64,000 bases of DNA from Flavobacteriales bacterium (GCA_029262875.1 JAJCYO010000119.1:1-64000); one strand, 5' to 3'; positions 29,692-39,684 are shown, counted from the stretch's first letter. The notes: generated by a model not told the origin, from the sequence alone. Numbers and translations are program-made.

Positions 29692-30105
29692 ATGATGAAA
29701 GTAAATTTAAAAAGAGTAAACAATGCATTTCATTATGAAGCATTGAACGCAGACAACATAAAAGTAGACATTGATGCTAATCCAGCTATTGGAGGAGAAG
29801 AAAAAGGAGCTCGTCCAATGGAATTGTTATTGATGGGCGTAGCTGGCTGTGCCAGTATTGATTTGGGGTTAATTCTAAAAAAACAAAAACAAGAATTAAC
29901 TAATTATGAAGTTGAGGTAACCGCACAACGAAACGATAACGTAGCCAAGACATTCAAGGCAATAAACTTACATTTTATGCTGTGGGGAAACTTAGAAACT
30001 AATAAAGTAGAAAGGGCGATTGAATTGACATTGACAAAATATTGCTCGGTGGCTTTAAGTTTAGATACAGCAATAGAAATTACACACACGTATACAATTA
30101 AGTAA
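29692..30105 (+). CDS. OsmC family peroxiredoxin-like protein
   Basis: GARPMELLLMGVAGCASIDLGLIL...TKYCSVALSLD. Confidence 0.9.
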   Translation: MMKVNLKRVNNAFHYEALNADNIKVDIDANPAIGGEEKGARPMELLLMGVAGCASIDLGLILKKQKQELTNYEVEVTAQRNDNVAKTFKAINLHFMLWGNLETNKVERAIELTLTKYCSVALSLDTAIEITHTYTIK

Positions 30106-30106
30106 A

Positions 30107-31267
30107 ATGAAAAATTTTGAGACATTAGCGATAAGAACACAGTCTGAACGTTCACAATACAATGAACATTCAACACCATTACACTTAACCTCAAGTTATG
30201 TATTTGATGATGCGGAACAGATGCGTGCCATGTTTTCGGATGAAGTTGAGGGAAACATTTACAGTAGATTTTCTAACCCAAATACTACTGAATTGATTGA
30301 AAAAATGAACTTACTTGAAGGAGCTGAAGCAGGATGGGCAACGGCTACAGGAATGGCTGCAGTTTTTACAACATTTGCCGCTTTACTCAGTAGTGGAGAT
30401 CATATTTTGGCTTGTCGTTCTGTTTTTGGATCAACACATTCTGTACTAACAAAGTTATTGCCGAAATGGGGAATTACACATTCTTACGTTGACTTAAATG
30501 AGACAGAGAAATGGGAAGAAGCGATTTTAGCAAACACTAAAATCATTTACATCGAAACGCCAACCAATCCTGCGGTAGATATTATTGATTTAGAATGGTT
30601 GGGAACATTAGCTAAAAAGCACAATGTATTATTGGTTGTGGATAATTGCTTTGCCACCCCTTACATTCAGCAACCTATAAAATATGGTGCAGACATTGTT
30701 ATACATTCGGCTACTAAATATTTAGACGGACAAGGACGTGTTTTAGGAGGTATTATAGTTGGGAAACAAGACCTCATTGACGAGATTAAATTATTTGCAC
30801 GCCACTCTGGCCCTGCGCTTTCTCCATTTAATGCTTGGATAATTTCAAAAAGCTTAGAAACATTGGCTATAAGAATGGATAAACATGCTGAAAATGCGCT
30901 AAGATTAGCTCAATGGTTGGAGAATCATACTGAAGTAGAATTGGTGAAGTATCCTTTTTTACCTTCTCACCCCCAGTATGAAATTGCTAAAAAGCAAATG
31001 AGATCTGGCGGAGGAATTGTAACTTTTGTAATAAAAGGAGGAGTAGAAAAAGGGCGAGAATTTTTAGATAAGCTACAGCTAATTTCTATGACTGCTAATC
31101 TTGGGGATTCAAGAACAATAGCAACTCATCCCGCATCAACCACTCATTCTAAGCTAACAGAAGAAGACCGATTGGAAACAGGAATTTTACCTGGTTTAAT
31201 TCGTATTTCTGTTGGGTTAGAGCATATCAATGATATTATTGGAGATATTGAGCAGGCTATGACTTAA
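30107..31267 (+). CDS. metZ: O-succinyl/acetylhomoserine sulfhydrylase, trans-sulfuration PLP family
   Basis: YSRFSNPNTTELIEKMNLLEGAEAGWATATGMAAVF; VIHSATKYLDGQGRVLGG; THPASTTHSKLTEEDR. Confidence 0.9.
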   Translation: MKNFETLAIRTQSERSQYNEHSTPLHLTSSYVFDDAEQMRAMFSDEVEGNIYSRFSNPNTTELIEKMNLLEGAEAGWATATGMAAVFTTFAALLSSGDHILACRSVFGSTHSVLTKLLPKWGITHSYVDLNETEKWEEAILANTKIIYIETPTNPAVDIIDLEWLGTLAKKHNVLLVVDNCFATPYIQQPIKYGADIVIHSATKYLDGQGRVLGGIIVGKQDLIDEIKLFARHSGPALSPFNAWIISKSLETLAIRMDKHAENALRLAQWLENHTEVELVKYPFLPSHPQYEIAKKQMRSGGGIVTFVIKGGVEKGREFLDKLQLISMTANLGDSRTIATHPASTTHSKLTEEDRLETGILPGLIRISVGLEHINDIIGDIEQAMT

Positions 31268-31280
31268 CTTTGTAACTTTG
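31265..31280 (+). promoter_or_regulatory. Tandem -7 promoter elements TAACTTTG TAACTTTG upstream of proC
   Basis: Two abutting exact TAnnTTTG octamers. Confidence 0.5.
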
Positions 31281-31299
31281 CACCTTAATAGATGCAACA

Positions 31300-32106
31300 G
31301 TGGAAACAAAAATTACCATAATCGGAGCAGGAAATTTAGGAACATCTTTAGTTAAAGGATTAGTAGATAGTGGAAACTATTCACCATCTAACTTTGTTTT
31401 AACAAGAAGAAACACCACTAAATTAGATGCGTTAAAAGAAAAAGGATTTACAGTTATCGCTAACAATAGTGAAGCTGTAATTAATGCTAATGTGATCGTT
31501 TTAGCAGTATTGCCCCAAAAAATAGATGTTGTATTAGAAGAACTAAAAGGGGCAGTTAACACTAATCAATTGGTCATTTCATTGGTTTCGGGAGTTAAGG
31601 TAAAGGATATACAAGCTATTTTAGGAAATGATATTCCTATTGTTAGAGCAATGCCAAATACGGCCATTGCAATAAAAGAATCTATGACTTGTATAACAAC
31701 AACTGATCAGTGGAAAGACAACATAGAAGAAGTAAAAGAAATATTTGAGTTGGTTGGAGAAACGGTTATTATTAATGAAGAGCAAATGACTTCTGCAACT
31801 GCTTTGTGTGCTTGCGGCATTGCATTTTTTTTAAGAGCAATTAGAGCAGCCTCTCAAGGAGGAAATGAAATTGACTTTCATTCAGATGAAGCGTTAAAAA
31901 TGGCGGCTCAAACCGCTAAGGGAGCAGCTAGCTTGTTAATTGCGAACCAATCTCACCCTGAAGATGAAATTGATAAAGTAACCTCGCCAAAAGGATGTAC
32001 TATAGCAGGATTAAATGAGATGGAACACAATGGCTTTAGCTCCTCTTTTATAAAAGGGATAACAGTTTCAGCAAAGCAAGCAAAAGGATTGTATTCAGAA
32101 AATTAA
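31300..32106 (+). CDS. proC: Pyrroline-5-carboxylate reductase (GTG start)
   Basis: IIGAGNLGTSLVKGL; RAMPNTAIAIKESMTCI; VTSPKGCTIAGLNEME. Confidence 0.95.
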   Translation: METKITIIGAGNLGTSLVKGLVDSGNYSPSNFVLTRRNTTKLDALKEKGFTVIANNSEAVINANVIVLAVLPQKIDVVLEELKGAVNTNQLVISLVSGVKVKDIQAILGNDIPIVRAMPNTAIAIKESMTCITTTDQWKDNIEEVKEIFELVGETVIINEEQMTSATALCACGIAFFLRAIRAASQGGNEIDFHSDEALKMAAQTAKGAASLLIANQSHPEDEIDKVTSPKGCTIAGLNEMEHNGFSSSFIKGITVSAKQAKGLYSEN

Positions 32107-32113
32107 TTAAGAT

Positions 32114-32947
32114 ATGAAATATATTGAGCAAGTATTAGAATTTGAATTGTTTGAAATAGGAGGATTCTCTATTTCAGTTTATAATTTATTGCTTGTTGTC
32201 ATCATATTTTTTGCTGTTAAAGGAATTACGCATAGCCTTGATTTAGTAGTCAAAAAGAGATTACAGAAAAAAGGATTAACAGATGAAGGGAGAAGTAGTT
32301 CTATCACCCAAATTTTAAAATACATTATCTATGTTGTCGGATTTTTTATAACCGTTCAAAGTTTAGGAATTAATGTTGATCTAATTTTAGGGGTTTTTGC
32401 TGCTTTAGGATTAGGTATTGGTTTTGCATTGCAAGACGTTTTCAAAGATTTGATCTCAGGGATTATTATCTTATTTGAAGGAAATGTATCGGTAGGTGAT
32501 ATTCTGGAAGTCGATGGCTTAATTGGGACAGTAAAAGAAATTAAATTACGTACATCATTAATTAGAACGAGGGATGGAATCTATATTGTTGTTCCTAACA
32601 ATAGGATAGTCAATGAAAAAGTAGTTAACTGGAGTACAAATACCAAAATAACACGTTTTAATGTCACAGTTGGTGTTGCCTATGGGTCTGATGTAGAAAA
32701 AGTAAAAGAATTATTGCTTCGAAGTGTTACTGAAAATCCAGAAGTATCTAAAAGACCAAGGCCAATGGTGTTTTTTAAAGAGTTTGGAGATTCTGCTCTT
32801 CAATTTGAAATTCATTACTGGGTAGAAGACACATGGGAAACAGAGGTGATTAAAAGCGATTTGAGATTTACGATAGATAAATTGTTTAGAGAGAATAACA
32901 TTCAAATTCCTTTCCCGCAAAGAGATGTCCATCTTATTCAAAAATAA
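32114..32947 (+). CDS. Small-conductance mechanosensitive channel (MscS family)
   Basis: GIGFALQDVFKDLISGIIILFEGNVSVGDILEVDGLIGTVKEIKLRTSLIRT. Confidence 0.95.
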   Translation: MKYIEQVLEFELFEIGGFSISVYNLLLVVIIFFAVKGITHSLDLVVKKRLQKKGLTDEGRSSSITQILKYIIYVVGFFITVQSLGINVDLILGVFAALGLGIGFALQDVFKDLISGIIILFEGNVSVGDILEVDGLIGTVKEIKLRTSLIRTRDGIYIVVPNNRIVNEKVVNWSTNTKITRFNVTVGVAYGSDVEKVKELLLRSVTENPEVSKRPRPMVFFKEFGDSALQFEIHYWVEDTWETEVIKSDLRFTIDKLFRENNIQIPFPQRDVHLIQK

Positions 32948-32955
32948 AGGCAAAC

Positions 32956-34725
32956 ATGAATAGAGTAATGAATAAGTTTTATTTATGGAGAATAAAACAC
33001 ATTCAACACAAGCATTTTGTGCTTTTTCTGAGTTTAGTTGTTGGTTTGCTTTCAGGGTTTGTAGCGGTTCTTATAAAAAATTCTGTTCACTTTATTCAAC
33101 AGTTACTATCAACAGGATTTAGCCAAAACATTGACAATTACTTATATTTTATTTTCCCTTTGGCGGGTTTATTCCTAACGGTTATACTCATAAAGTATAT
33201 AATAAGAAGGCCTGTGGGACATGGAATCCCTGGTGTTCTATATGCTATTTCTAAGAAAAACAGTATTATAAAATCATTTAGTACTTATGCATCTATCATT
33301 ACAAGTGCCTTAACAGTAGGTTTTGGAGGTTCAGTTGGGTTAGAAGGACCTACGGTTTCAACGAGTGCTGCCTTTGGGTCGAATTTAGGGAGGTTTTTCA
33401 AGTTAGATTATAAAACAACTACGTTGCTCATAGGTTGTGGAGCAGTAGGAGCCATGTCAGGGATGTTTAATGCACCAATAGCAGCTCTTGTCTTTGCATT
33501 GGAAGTATTCATGTTTGATTTGACACTAACTTCAATGATTCCTTTTTTAATGGCATCTGTTTCGGCTGCATTAACTTCAAGAATGATGCTTGGTGATAAC
33601 GTGCTGTTTAACATTCAGATCAAAGATGTATTCTTAGCTTCTGATGTTCCTTTTTATATTTTATTAGGAGTCTTTACGGGATTAATTTCTGTTTATTTCA
33701 ATAAAGTGTTTTGGTTGATTGGAGACCTTTTTGATAAAATAAAGACACCTTTTTTAAAATTAGCGGTAGGAGGTTCATTATTAGGAGTACTTGTATTTTT
33801 TATTCCGCCTCTTTATGGGGAGGGTTTTATCACCATCAAAATGTTGTTTTCTGGTAATTACACAAGTATTGTAAACAATAGCCTCTTATATGATTTTCAG
33901 GATAATACCGTAATCATGTTAGGACTGCTATTTGCGCTCTTGTTGTTTAAAGTCATAGCGTCTTCGCTCACATTTGGAGCTGGAGGAGTTGGAGGAGTCT
34001 TTGCTCCATCATTATTTGTTGGAGCATCTGGTGGTTTTGTTTTCGCAAAAACCCTTAACCATTTAGGACTAACCAATTTGTCTGAGAGTAATTTTACTTT
34101 AGTTGGTATGGCTGGATTGATTGCAGGGGTTCTTCACGCACCTTTAACGTCATTGTTTTTAATTGCAGAAATAACAAGTGGTTATGAGTTAATCATTCCT
34201 TTAATGATTACTGCTACAATTGCTTATTTAACCTCTAAGTATTTTGTGCCGCATTCTATCTATAATATGCAATTAGCTAAGAGAGGTGAATTGATTACAC
34301 GACATAAAGATAAAGCGGTACTTACTCTAATGAACCTTAAAACAGAAGTGGAAACTGATTTCAATATTGTCAAACCAGCATCTACATTAGGGGACCTGGT
34401 AAAGATAGTTTCCTTATCAAAAAGAAACTTGTTTCCGGTTGTAGATGAGGAAGGAGTACTTCAAGGTGTGATTACTTTAGATCACATTCGAGACATTATG
34501 TTTAAGCCTGAAATGTATGATGAAGTTAAAATTGAATCGCTTTTGGTTCAACCTAGTAACCATATCAATTTAGATGATTCTATGGATATTGTAATGGAAA
34601 AATTTTCAGAATCGAATGCATGGAACTTACCCGTATTGAAAAATGATAAGTACGTTGGGTTTGTGTCCAAATCCAAATTATTTAATGCGTACAGAAAAAT
34701 GTTAATTAATTTCTCTGAAGAATAA
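32956..34725 (+). CDS. ClC-type chloride channel with C-terminal CBS domains
   Basis: GFGGSVGLEGPTVSTSAAFGSNLGR; GAGGVGGVFAPSLFVGASGG; CBS repeats. Confidence 0.95.
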   Translation: MNRVMNKFYLWRIKHIQHKHFVLFLSLVVGLLSGFVAVLIKNSVHFIQQLLSTGFSQNIDNYLYFIFPLAGLFLTVILIKYIIRRPVGHGIPGVLYAISKKNSIIKSFSTYASIITSALTVGFGGSVGLEGPTVSTSAAFGSNLGRFFKLDYKTTTLLIGCGAVGAMSGMFNAPIAALVFALEVFMFDLTLTSMIPFLMASVSAALTSRMMLGDNVLFNIQIKDVFLASDVPFYILLGVFTGLISVYFNKVFWLIGDLFDKIKTPFLKLAVGGSLLGVLVFFIPPLYGEGFITIKMLFSGNYTSIVNNSLLYDFQDNTVIMLGLLFALLLFKVIASSLTFGAGGVGGVFAPSLFVGASGGFVFAKTLNHLGLTNLSESNFTLVGMAGLIAGVLHAPLTSLFLIAEITSGYELIIPLMITATIAYLTSKYFVPHSIYNMQLAKRGELITRHKDKAVLTLMNLKTEVETDFNIVKPASTLGDLVKIVSLSKRNLFPVVDEEGVLQGVITLDHIRDIMFKPEMYDEVKIESLLVQPSNHINLDDSMDIVMEKFSESNAWNLPVLKNDKYVGFVSKSKLFNAYRKMLINFSEE

Positions 34726-34740
34726 AAAAAGAAGCACATA

Positions 34741-34770
34741 AAAAGCCCGATGAATTTCATCGGGCTTTTT
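34741..34770. terminator. Bidirectional Rho-independent terminator
   Basis: AAAAGCCCGATGAATTTCATCGGGCTTTTT. Confidence 0.9.
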
Positions 34771-34788
34771 ATAAGGGATTTGATCATC

Positions 34789-35631
34789 TTAAAAATGCCA
34801 CAAATCATGCTCCATTTTAAAGATATCATCTTTAATTCTATCAGCTTCTAATAACAATTCAATGTTTTTCAACCAATCTTGGTTAACTCTATCATAAACA
34901 TTAGATCGCTTATAAGCATAACTGTTAAACATCCTTTTCCAGAAAATGTCTTCAAATGTTCTTCTTTCCGCATCATTTTGTCTGTTAAAAACATCGTAAT
35001 TAGCGAATACATATCTTGCTTCTGGGAAATACACCCAAAACATTGGCACGTAACCTTTAAAAACTTCAGTTTGGGCATCTATCTCCTTTCGAACAGGGCA
35101 TAGTCCCATTATTCTAACATCCATAATAGATCGTTCATTATCAAAAAACCAATCTTCGTTTAAACGGTATGCTACCACATCTTGAGCAGTATATGGTTCC
35201 ATTACAGTATCAGCAAAACCGTCCATAATTTCTCCGTACTCATCAAATTGTTCTTGAATAATAGGGTAGGACATTCTCTCTTCTACTTCTGCTTTTGTCA
35301 AAGGCACTGTAAATTCATCATTGATGTCATCATATGCTGTAATTGTACCTTCTCCCATAGCAATTTTTAGAACGTCAAATAAACTCTTTCGATCTTCAAT
35401 AGGCAGTATAGGATAATAAAGAGGGTGGTTTATTTTTTCACGTAAATCTATTGTTCTCCATACTCTTCTGTGCCACATTACATCCGCTTCACGAACATGA
35501 GTATAAGGAACAACTCTTCGGGTAGGAGTATTTTCCTTTACCCAAGGTTTATCTAATACTTTATATTGCGCTTCAACAAAAGTCGAACTCAACAATATAA
35601 CCGCTAAAATAATTAAACTACGTAACTTCAT
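34789..35631 (-). CDS. gldN: Type IX secretion / gliding motility protein GldN
   Basis: VVPYTHVREADVMWHRRVWRTIDLREKINHPLYYP; last gene after gldKLM. Confidence 0.94.
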   Translation of the reverse strand: MKLRSLIILAVILLSSTFVEAQYKVLDKPWVKENTPTRRVVPYTHVREADVMWHRRVWRTIDLREKINHPLYYPILPIEDRKSLFDVLKIAMGEGTITAYDDINDEFTVPLTKAEVEERMSYPIIQEQFDEYGEIMDGFADTVMEPYTAQDVVAYRLNEDWFFDNERSIMDVRIMGLCPVRKEIDAQTEVFKGYVPMFWVYFPEARYVFANYDVFNRQNDAERRTFEDIFWKRMFNSYAYKRSNVYDRVNQDWLKNIELLLEADRIKDDIFKMEHDLWHF

Positions 35632-35636
35632 AACTT

Positions 35637-35646
35637 CCTCCTTCTT
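35637..35646 (-). promoter_or_regulatory. Strong Shine-Dalgarno AAGAAGGAGG upstream of gldN
   Basis: Minus strand AAGAAGGAGG-aagtt-ATG, 5-nt spacing. Confidence 0.7.
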
Positions 35647-35664
35647 TAATTAAATTTAAAAATA

Positions 35665-37356
35665 TTATCTCAATTTAACAGTAACATTTCCTAATTCAAC
35701 AACTCTGCCATCAGGCATTTTTACTGCCATTTTCTCTAAGTAAAAACGTTGCCCCCTAGAACCTCTAGTAATCATGCTTTTACATTTAGAGTTCATTTTA
35801 TTTCCATTCACTTTTACAGATTTGTAATCACCTGCAGAAGTTGTACCTAATGTAAACGATTTTACTTTTACTCGAAGGTCAAAAACAAAACCTTCTAATT
35901 TGGCATTAATAACTCCATTCCCTAATTGAGACTTAGTTAAAACAATTGTTCCTGTTTTACCACCAATGTAAGCAACTGGAGTAGGAATACGTTTTACTCT
36001 AAATTCTTGTTTTCCTAAAGATACATTTTTACCATTTTCATCTGTACCACTAACATTTACTGTTACTTTTCCAGTCTTAGTAGGTCTCATAATGTATTCA
36101 CCAGAATTTCCTTTTGCTCTTAATCCAGGAGCAGATGCCTTAAAGTTTGGCATTGGTGCAGAAACTGATACAGGATTGTCAATACCCATATAGAATACAT
36201 TCATCGCAGTTGCAGCAACAGTAGTAGATGGTTTTCCTACTTCAAATGAAGTCTCAAATGGATATACTTTAGGTCCTTTTTTAGTGTTTAATTTAATTAA
36301 ACCACCCCAATTATGTACACCAACTCCTTCTTTCACTAAAAGTTTACCTTTACCAGAAGCAATGTCTTCTTTGGTCATTTTATACCAATCACCTTCTCCC
36401 CAAGCTTTCCCTTCAGATCCTTTCATGATTTTACTAGCATCAAATTTCCCTGATTTTCCTACTGCCAATGCAGCAGCTGTATCAAATCCTAATTCAGAAG
36501 TAGAAATGTAAATTTCTGGGTCAACCCTATCATCATAGGCAGCTGTAAAAATATCTGCTTTGAATGTATCTCCTTCTAATACATAACCATGGTTGGTTAC
36601 AGCCATACCTCTTACGGCATTAAAAGATACTCCACCAGCATCAATTCTTTCATAAAGTTTAGAAATCACTTCCGCTTCAGAAGTTCTAACATCAGCTTGT
36701 AATTTAGACAGCATTGTAATTGTTGCTGCTAAAGGTGCATGGTAAAATAATGAAACTTCCCAAGGATCCATTCCATCTTCACCAGCGATATCAGGTGTGG
36801 ATAAATAATTCGTTTTTTCAGAGATATCCTTCTTAACTTCAGGATCTTCAAAAACTCCAACGATACCTTTTTGGTAAGCATTCATTTTGTCCTTTAACGT
36901 TAGAGCACTCCATTCTTCTAATCCCGGAACCTTAGTCGGAGAAGCTGGATCTGCTATTCCCATTATATGGGATGGCATATCGTAATTATCCTTAGCGTCT
37001 ACCCACTCAATGTGAATGGTATCATCTTGCCCTGGAACTAATCCATCTGTGGTAACCATTAATGTAGCCTTTAAAGCAGCAATATGATCATACAAACCAT
37101 TGGCCATTTTTTTAACTTTTGAAGCTTTATCAGCCCATTTTTTTGCAGCAGGACTCTCTGCCGCAGCTTTATCAAAATTTCTATATAATATTCCATTACT
37201 AGCATCAAATACAACAGTAGTTTTCTCTATACCTGTATTTAAGGTAACGAATGCGTCAAGAATAGACTTTGAAATATTTAATGCAAGTAGTGCAGTTAAT
37301 ACGAGGTACATCATACCTATCATCTTCTGCCTTGGTGGTAAATCTCCTCCACTCAT
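35665..37356 (-). CDS. gldM: Type IX secretion / gliding motility protein GldM
   Basis: PPRQKMIGMMYLVLTALLALNISKSILDAFVTLN N-terminus. Confidence 0.96.
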   Translation of the reverse strand: MSGGDLPPRQKMIGMMYLVLTALLALNISKSILDAFVTLNTGIEKTTVVFDASNGILYRNFDKAAAESPAAKKWADKASKVKKMANGLYDHIAALKATLMVTTDGLVPGQDDTIHIEWVDAKDNYDMPSHIMGIADPASPTKVPGLEEWSALTLKDKMNAYQKGIVGVFEDPEVKKDISEKTNYLSTPDIAGEDGMDPWEVSLFYHAPLAATITMLSKLQADVRTSEAEVISKLYERIDAGGVSFNAVRGMAVTNHGYVLEGDTFKADIFTAAYDDRVDPEIYISTSELGFDTAAALAVGKSGKFDASKIMKGSEGKAWGEGDWYKMTKEDIASGKGKLLVKEGVGVHNWGGLIKLNTKKGPKVYPFETSFEVGKPSTTVAATAMNVFYMGIDNPVSVSAPMPNFKASAPGLRAKGNSGEYIMRPTKTGKVTVNVSGTDENGKNVSLGKQEFRVKRIPTPVAYIGGKTGTIVLTKSQLGNGVINAKLEGFVFDLRVKVKSFTLGTTSAGDYKSVKVNGNKMNSKCKSMITRGSRGQRFYLEKMAVKMPDGRVVELGNVTVKLR

Positions 37357-37397
37357 AATTTTAAATTTTAAAAATTAGTTAAACAAAAAATAATTAG

Positions 37398-38192
37398 TTA
37401 TGATTTCATTGCCGTTAACATGTTGCCATAAACGTTGTTTAAAGCAGATAAGTTAGTTGATAATTCAGCAATGTTCTCTTTGTATCGTTTCGTATCTTCA
37501 ACAGACTCAGACAAGTTTGTCATTAATGCTGTAATACCTGCATACATAGCCTGCATCGTTTCAGCTTGTTGCTGAGAACCTTGTAATTGAGAAGCATAAG
37601 ATGCATTCAATTGCTCAAGTGTTGAGGCCATTTTTGCCATTTCTTCACCTGTATTGGCTCCAGAGTTTGCAGCTTCATTTAGTACAGCTAATGATTCAGA
37701 TGCTTTAGTGTAGTCATCTGCTAAATTACTTACTTTACTAGAAGCAGATTTTAAACTATCTGTATATTCGTTTGTAGCAACAGAAGCATCAGAGATTTCC
37801 GATAACTTGTTAGCATTAGTACTTAAACTTCTTAATCCTGTACCTAAGCTTTCGATTAATTCAGGACCTATTTTAGCATCCTCTAACATTGTATCTAATT
37901 GCTCTACTGCATCACCTTTATTTTCAATTGGATTTCCATCTTCATCATGTAAACCTGCTAATTCTGGATAAACAAGTGTCCAATCAATACCCATATGAGC
38001 TGGCTCAAATGCTGAAACCGCAAATATTAACGCCTCAGTACTTAATCCAACAACAAGCATTGGTCCCGCACCAGGCCAGTGCATAATCTTAAATAATGCC
38101 CCAACAATTACAACAGCAGCTCCCATACCATAGAGGAGGCCCATAATTGTTTTCCCTTTCTTCGTTTCAAATAAAAATTCTACAAATCCCAT
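37398..38192 (-). CDS. gldL: Type IX secretion / gliding motility protein GldL
   Basis: MGLLYGMGAAVVIVGALFKIMHWPGAGPMLVVGLSTEALIFAVSAFEP. Confidence 0.96.
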   Translation of the reverse strand: MGFVEFLFETKKGKTIMGLLYGMGAAVVIVGALFKIMHWPGAGPMLVVGLSTEALIFAVSAFEPAHMGIDWTLVYPELAGLHDEDGNPIENKGDAVEQLDTMLEDAKIGPELIESLGTGLRSLSTNANKLSEISDASVATNEYTDSLKSASSKVSNLADDYTKASESLAVLNEAANSGANTGEEMAKMASTLEQLNASYASQLQGSQQQAETMQAMYAGITALMTNLSESVEDTKRYKENIAELSTNLSALNNVYGNMLTAMKS

Positions 38193-38243
38193 AATTTTTC
38201 AGTTTTAAAGTTAATATATAGATAGGTTTTAAATTAATTCATT

Positions 38244-39563
38244 TTATAAATTGTCATCCTTCGCTCTTCCTAAGTAAGTCATCACACATCTAAATCCAAT
38301 GTAACATTTAGCTGTATCTTGATATTCATAAGTCCTTGTACTTGTTTGTAAGTAGTATCCGATATCCTTCCAAGATCCACCTCTAATTACTTTTCTTTTC
38401 AATACCTCAGGATCTTCATCCTTCGCATCATATAAATAATCAGGGTTTAAATCATGTGCAAAGTTATATGCTGATTCATCAAAAGCATTACTTGTCCACT
38501 CAGAAGCATTTCCTGCCATACAGTATAACCCATAATCATTAGGATTGTAAGAGTTAATTTTTACCGTATGAAATCCACCATCATCAATGTAGTTTCCTCT
38601 CATAGGTTTAAAGTTACCTAAGAAACAACCTCTACTATTTCTAATGTATGGACCACCCCAAGGGTAAGGACTTAAATCTAAACCACCTCTTGCAGCCCAT
38701 TCCCATTCTGACTCTGTTGGCAACCTGAAATTATTGACTAATGTTCCTCCACCTTCGGTTAAGAAATCATTAAGCAATTGCGTTCTCCATATACAGAATG
38801 CAGACGCTTGCTTCCATGAAACTCCAACAACTGGATAATCATCATAAGCTGGATGCCAAAAATAATTTTGAGTCATTGGCTCATTAAATGAGTATGTGAA
38901 ATCATGAATCCATGCTAAAGTATCAGGATAAACATTGATTACGTCTCTCATAATAAATGAAGATCGATCTGTATTAAATGCATGTCGTGCACCTTCTTCC
39001 CCATTCAAAGCATCTCTACTTTCTCTACGAGCTGCTCTTCTAAAGTCTATCCAATAGTAAGTATAGTTTAACTTACGAGCATCTAATTCACGTCTACGCA
39101 TAAATCGTTCACCAGGAGACAAGAACATTGGCTCTAAAGCCTCTCTAGACTCAAGTTCATTCCATCTTAATTTTGCATACCAATCAATCATTGGAGGGTC
39201 ATTCTCTTCTTCATACTCATTTTCAGAAATTAAATAAGTTTCCTCATCAACCTCTTCACCCATTATTCTTCTTGCGATAGAATCTCTAACGTGATAAACG
39301 AATTGACGATATTCATTATTTGAAATCTCTGTTTGATCCATGTAGAATGCCTGAACAGATACAGTTCTTGTTTGTGCAGTTAATGCGTATGGCACATCTT
39401 GATCAGACGGTCCCATGTTATAACTTCCCATTGGAATAAAAAGCATTCCAAAAGGATCTGGTTGATACCATTCCTCTCTTCCCTGAACACCAACTAATTC
39501 ACCATTACCTTTACTACAAGAGTAAAGAATAACAATAGCTAATAATACTAATACTCGTTTCAT
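38244..39563 (-). CDS. gldK: Type IX secretion / gliding motility lipoprotein GldK
   Basis: Lipobox ILYSCSKG; FGE-sulfatase-like fold motifs RLPTESEWEWAARGG, VIRGGSWKD. Confidence 0.96.
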   Translation of the reverse strand: MKRVLVLLAIVILYSCSKGNGELVGVQGREEWYQPDPFGMLFIPMGSYNMGPSDQDVPYALTAQTRTVSVQAFYMDQTEISNNEYRQFVYHVRDSIARRIMGEEVDEETYLISENEYEEENDPPMIDWYAKLRWNELESREALEPMFLSPGERFMRRRELDARKLNYTYYWIDFRRAARRESRDALNGEEGARHAFNTDRSSFIMRDVINVYPDTLAWIHDFTYSFNEPMTQNYFWHPAYDDYPVVGVSWKQASAFCIWRTQLLNDFLTEGGGTLVNNFRLPTESEWEWAARGGLDLSPYPWGGPYIRNSRGCFLGNFKPMRGNYIDDGGFHTVKINSYNPNDYGLYCMAGNASEWTSNAFDESAYNFAHDLNPDYLYDAKDEDPEVLKRKVIRGGSWKDIGYYLQTSTRTYEYQDTAKCYIGFRCVMTYLGRAKDDNL

Positions 39564-39567
39564 AATT

Positions 39568-39575
39568 ACCTCCTT
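39568..39575 (-). promoter_or_regulatory. Perfect Shine-Dalgarno AAGGAGGT upstream of gldK
   Basis: Minus strand AAGGAGGT-aatt-ATG. Confidence 0.75.
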
Positions 39576-39684
39576 CTTTTAATTTTACTCAATAAAACCT
39601 GAGTAAATCCGCTTTTCTTATTATTCTAAAACGGAACTTCTTTTCTTTATATTGTAATTTAAAATATAATGTATTTAGTTTTTC

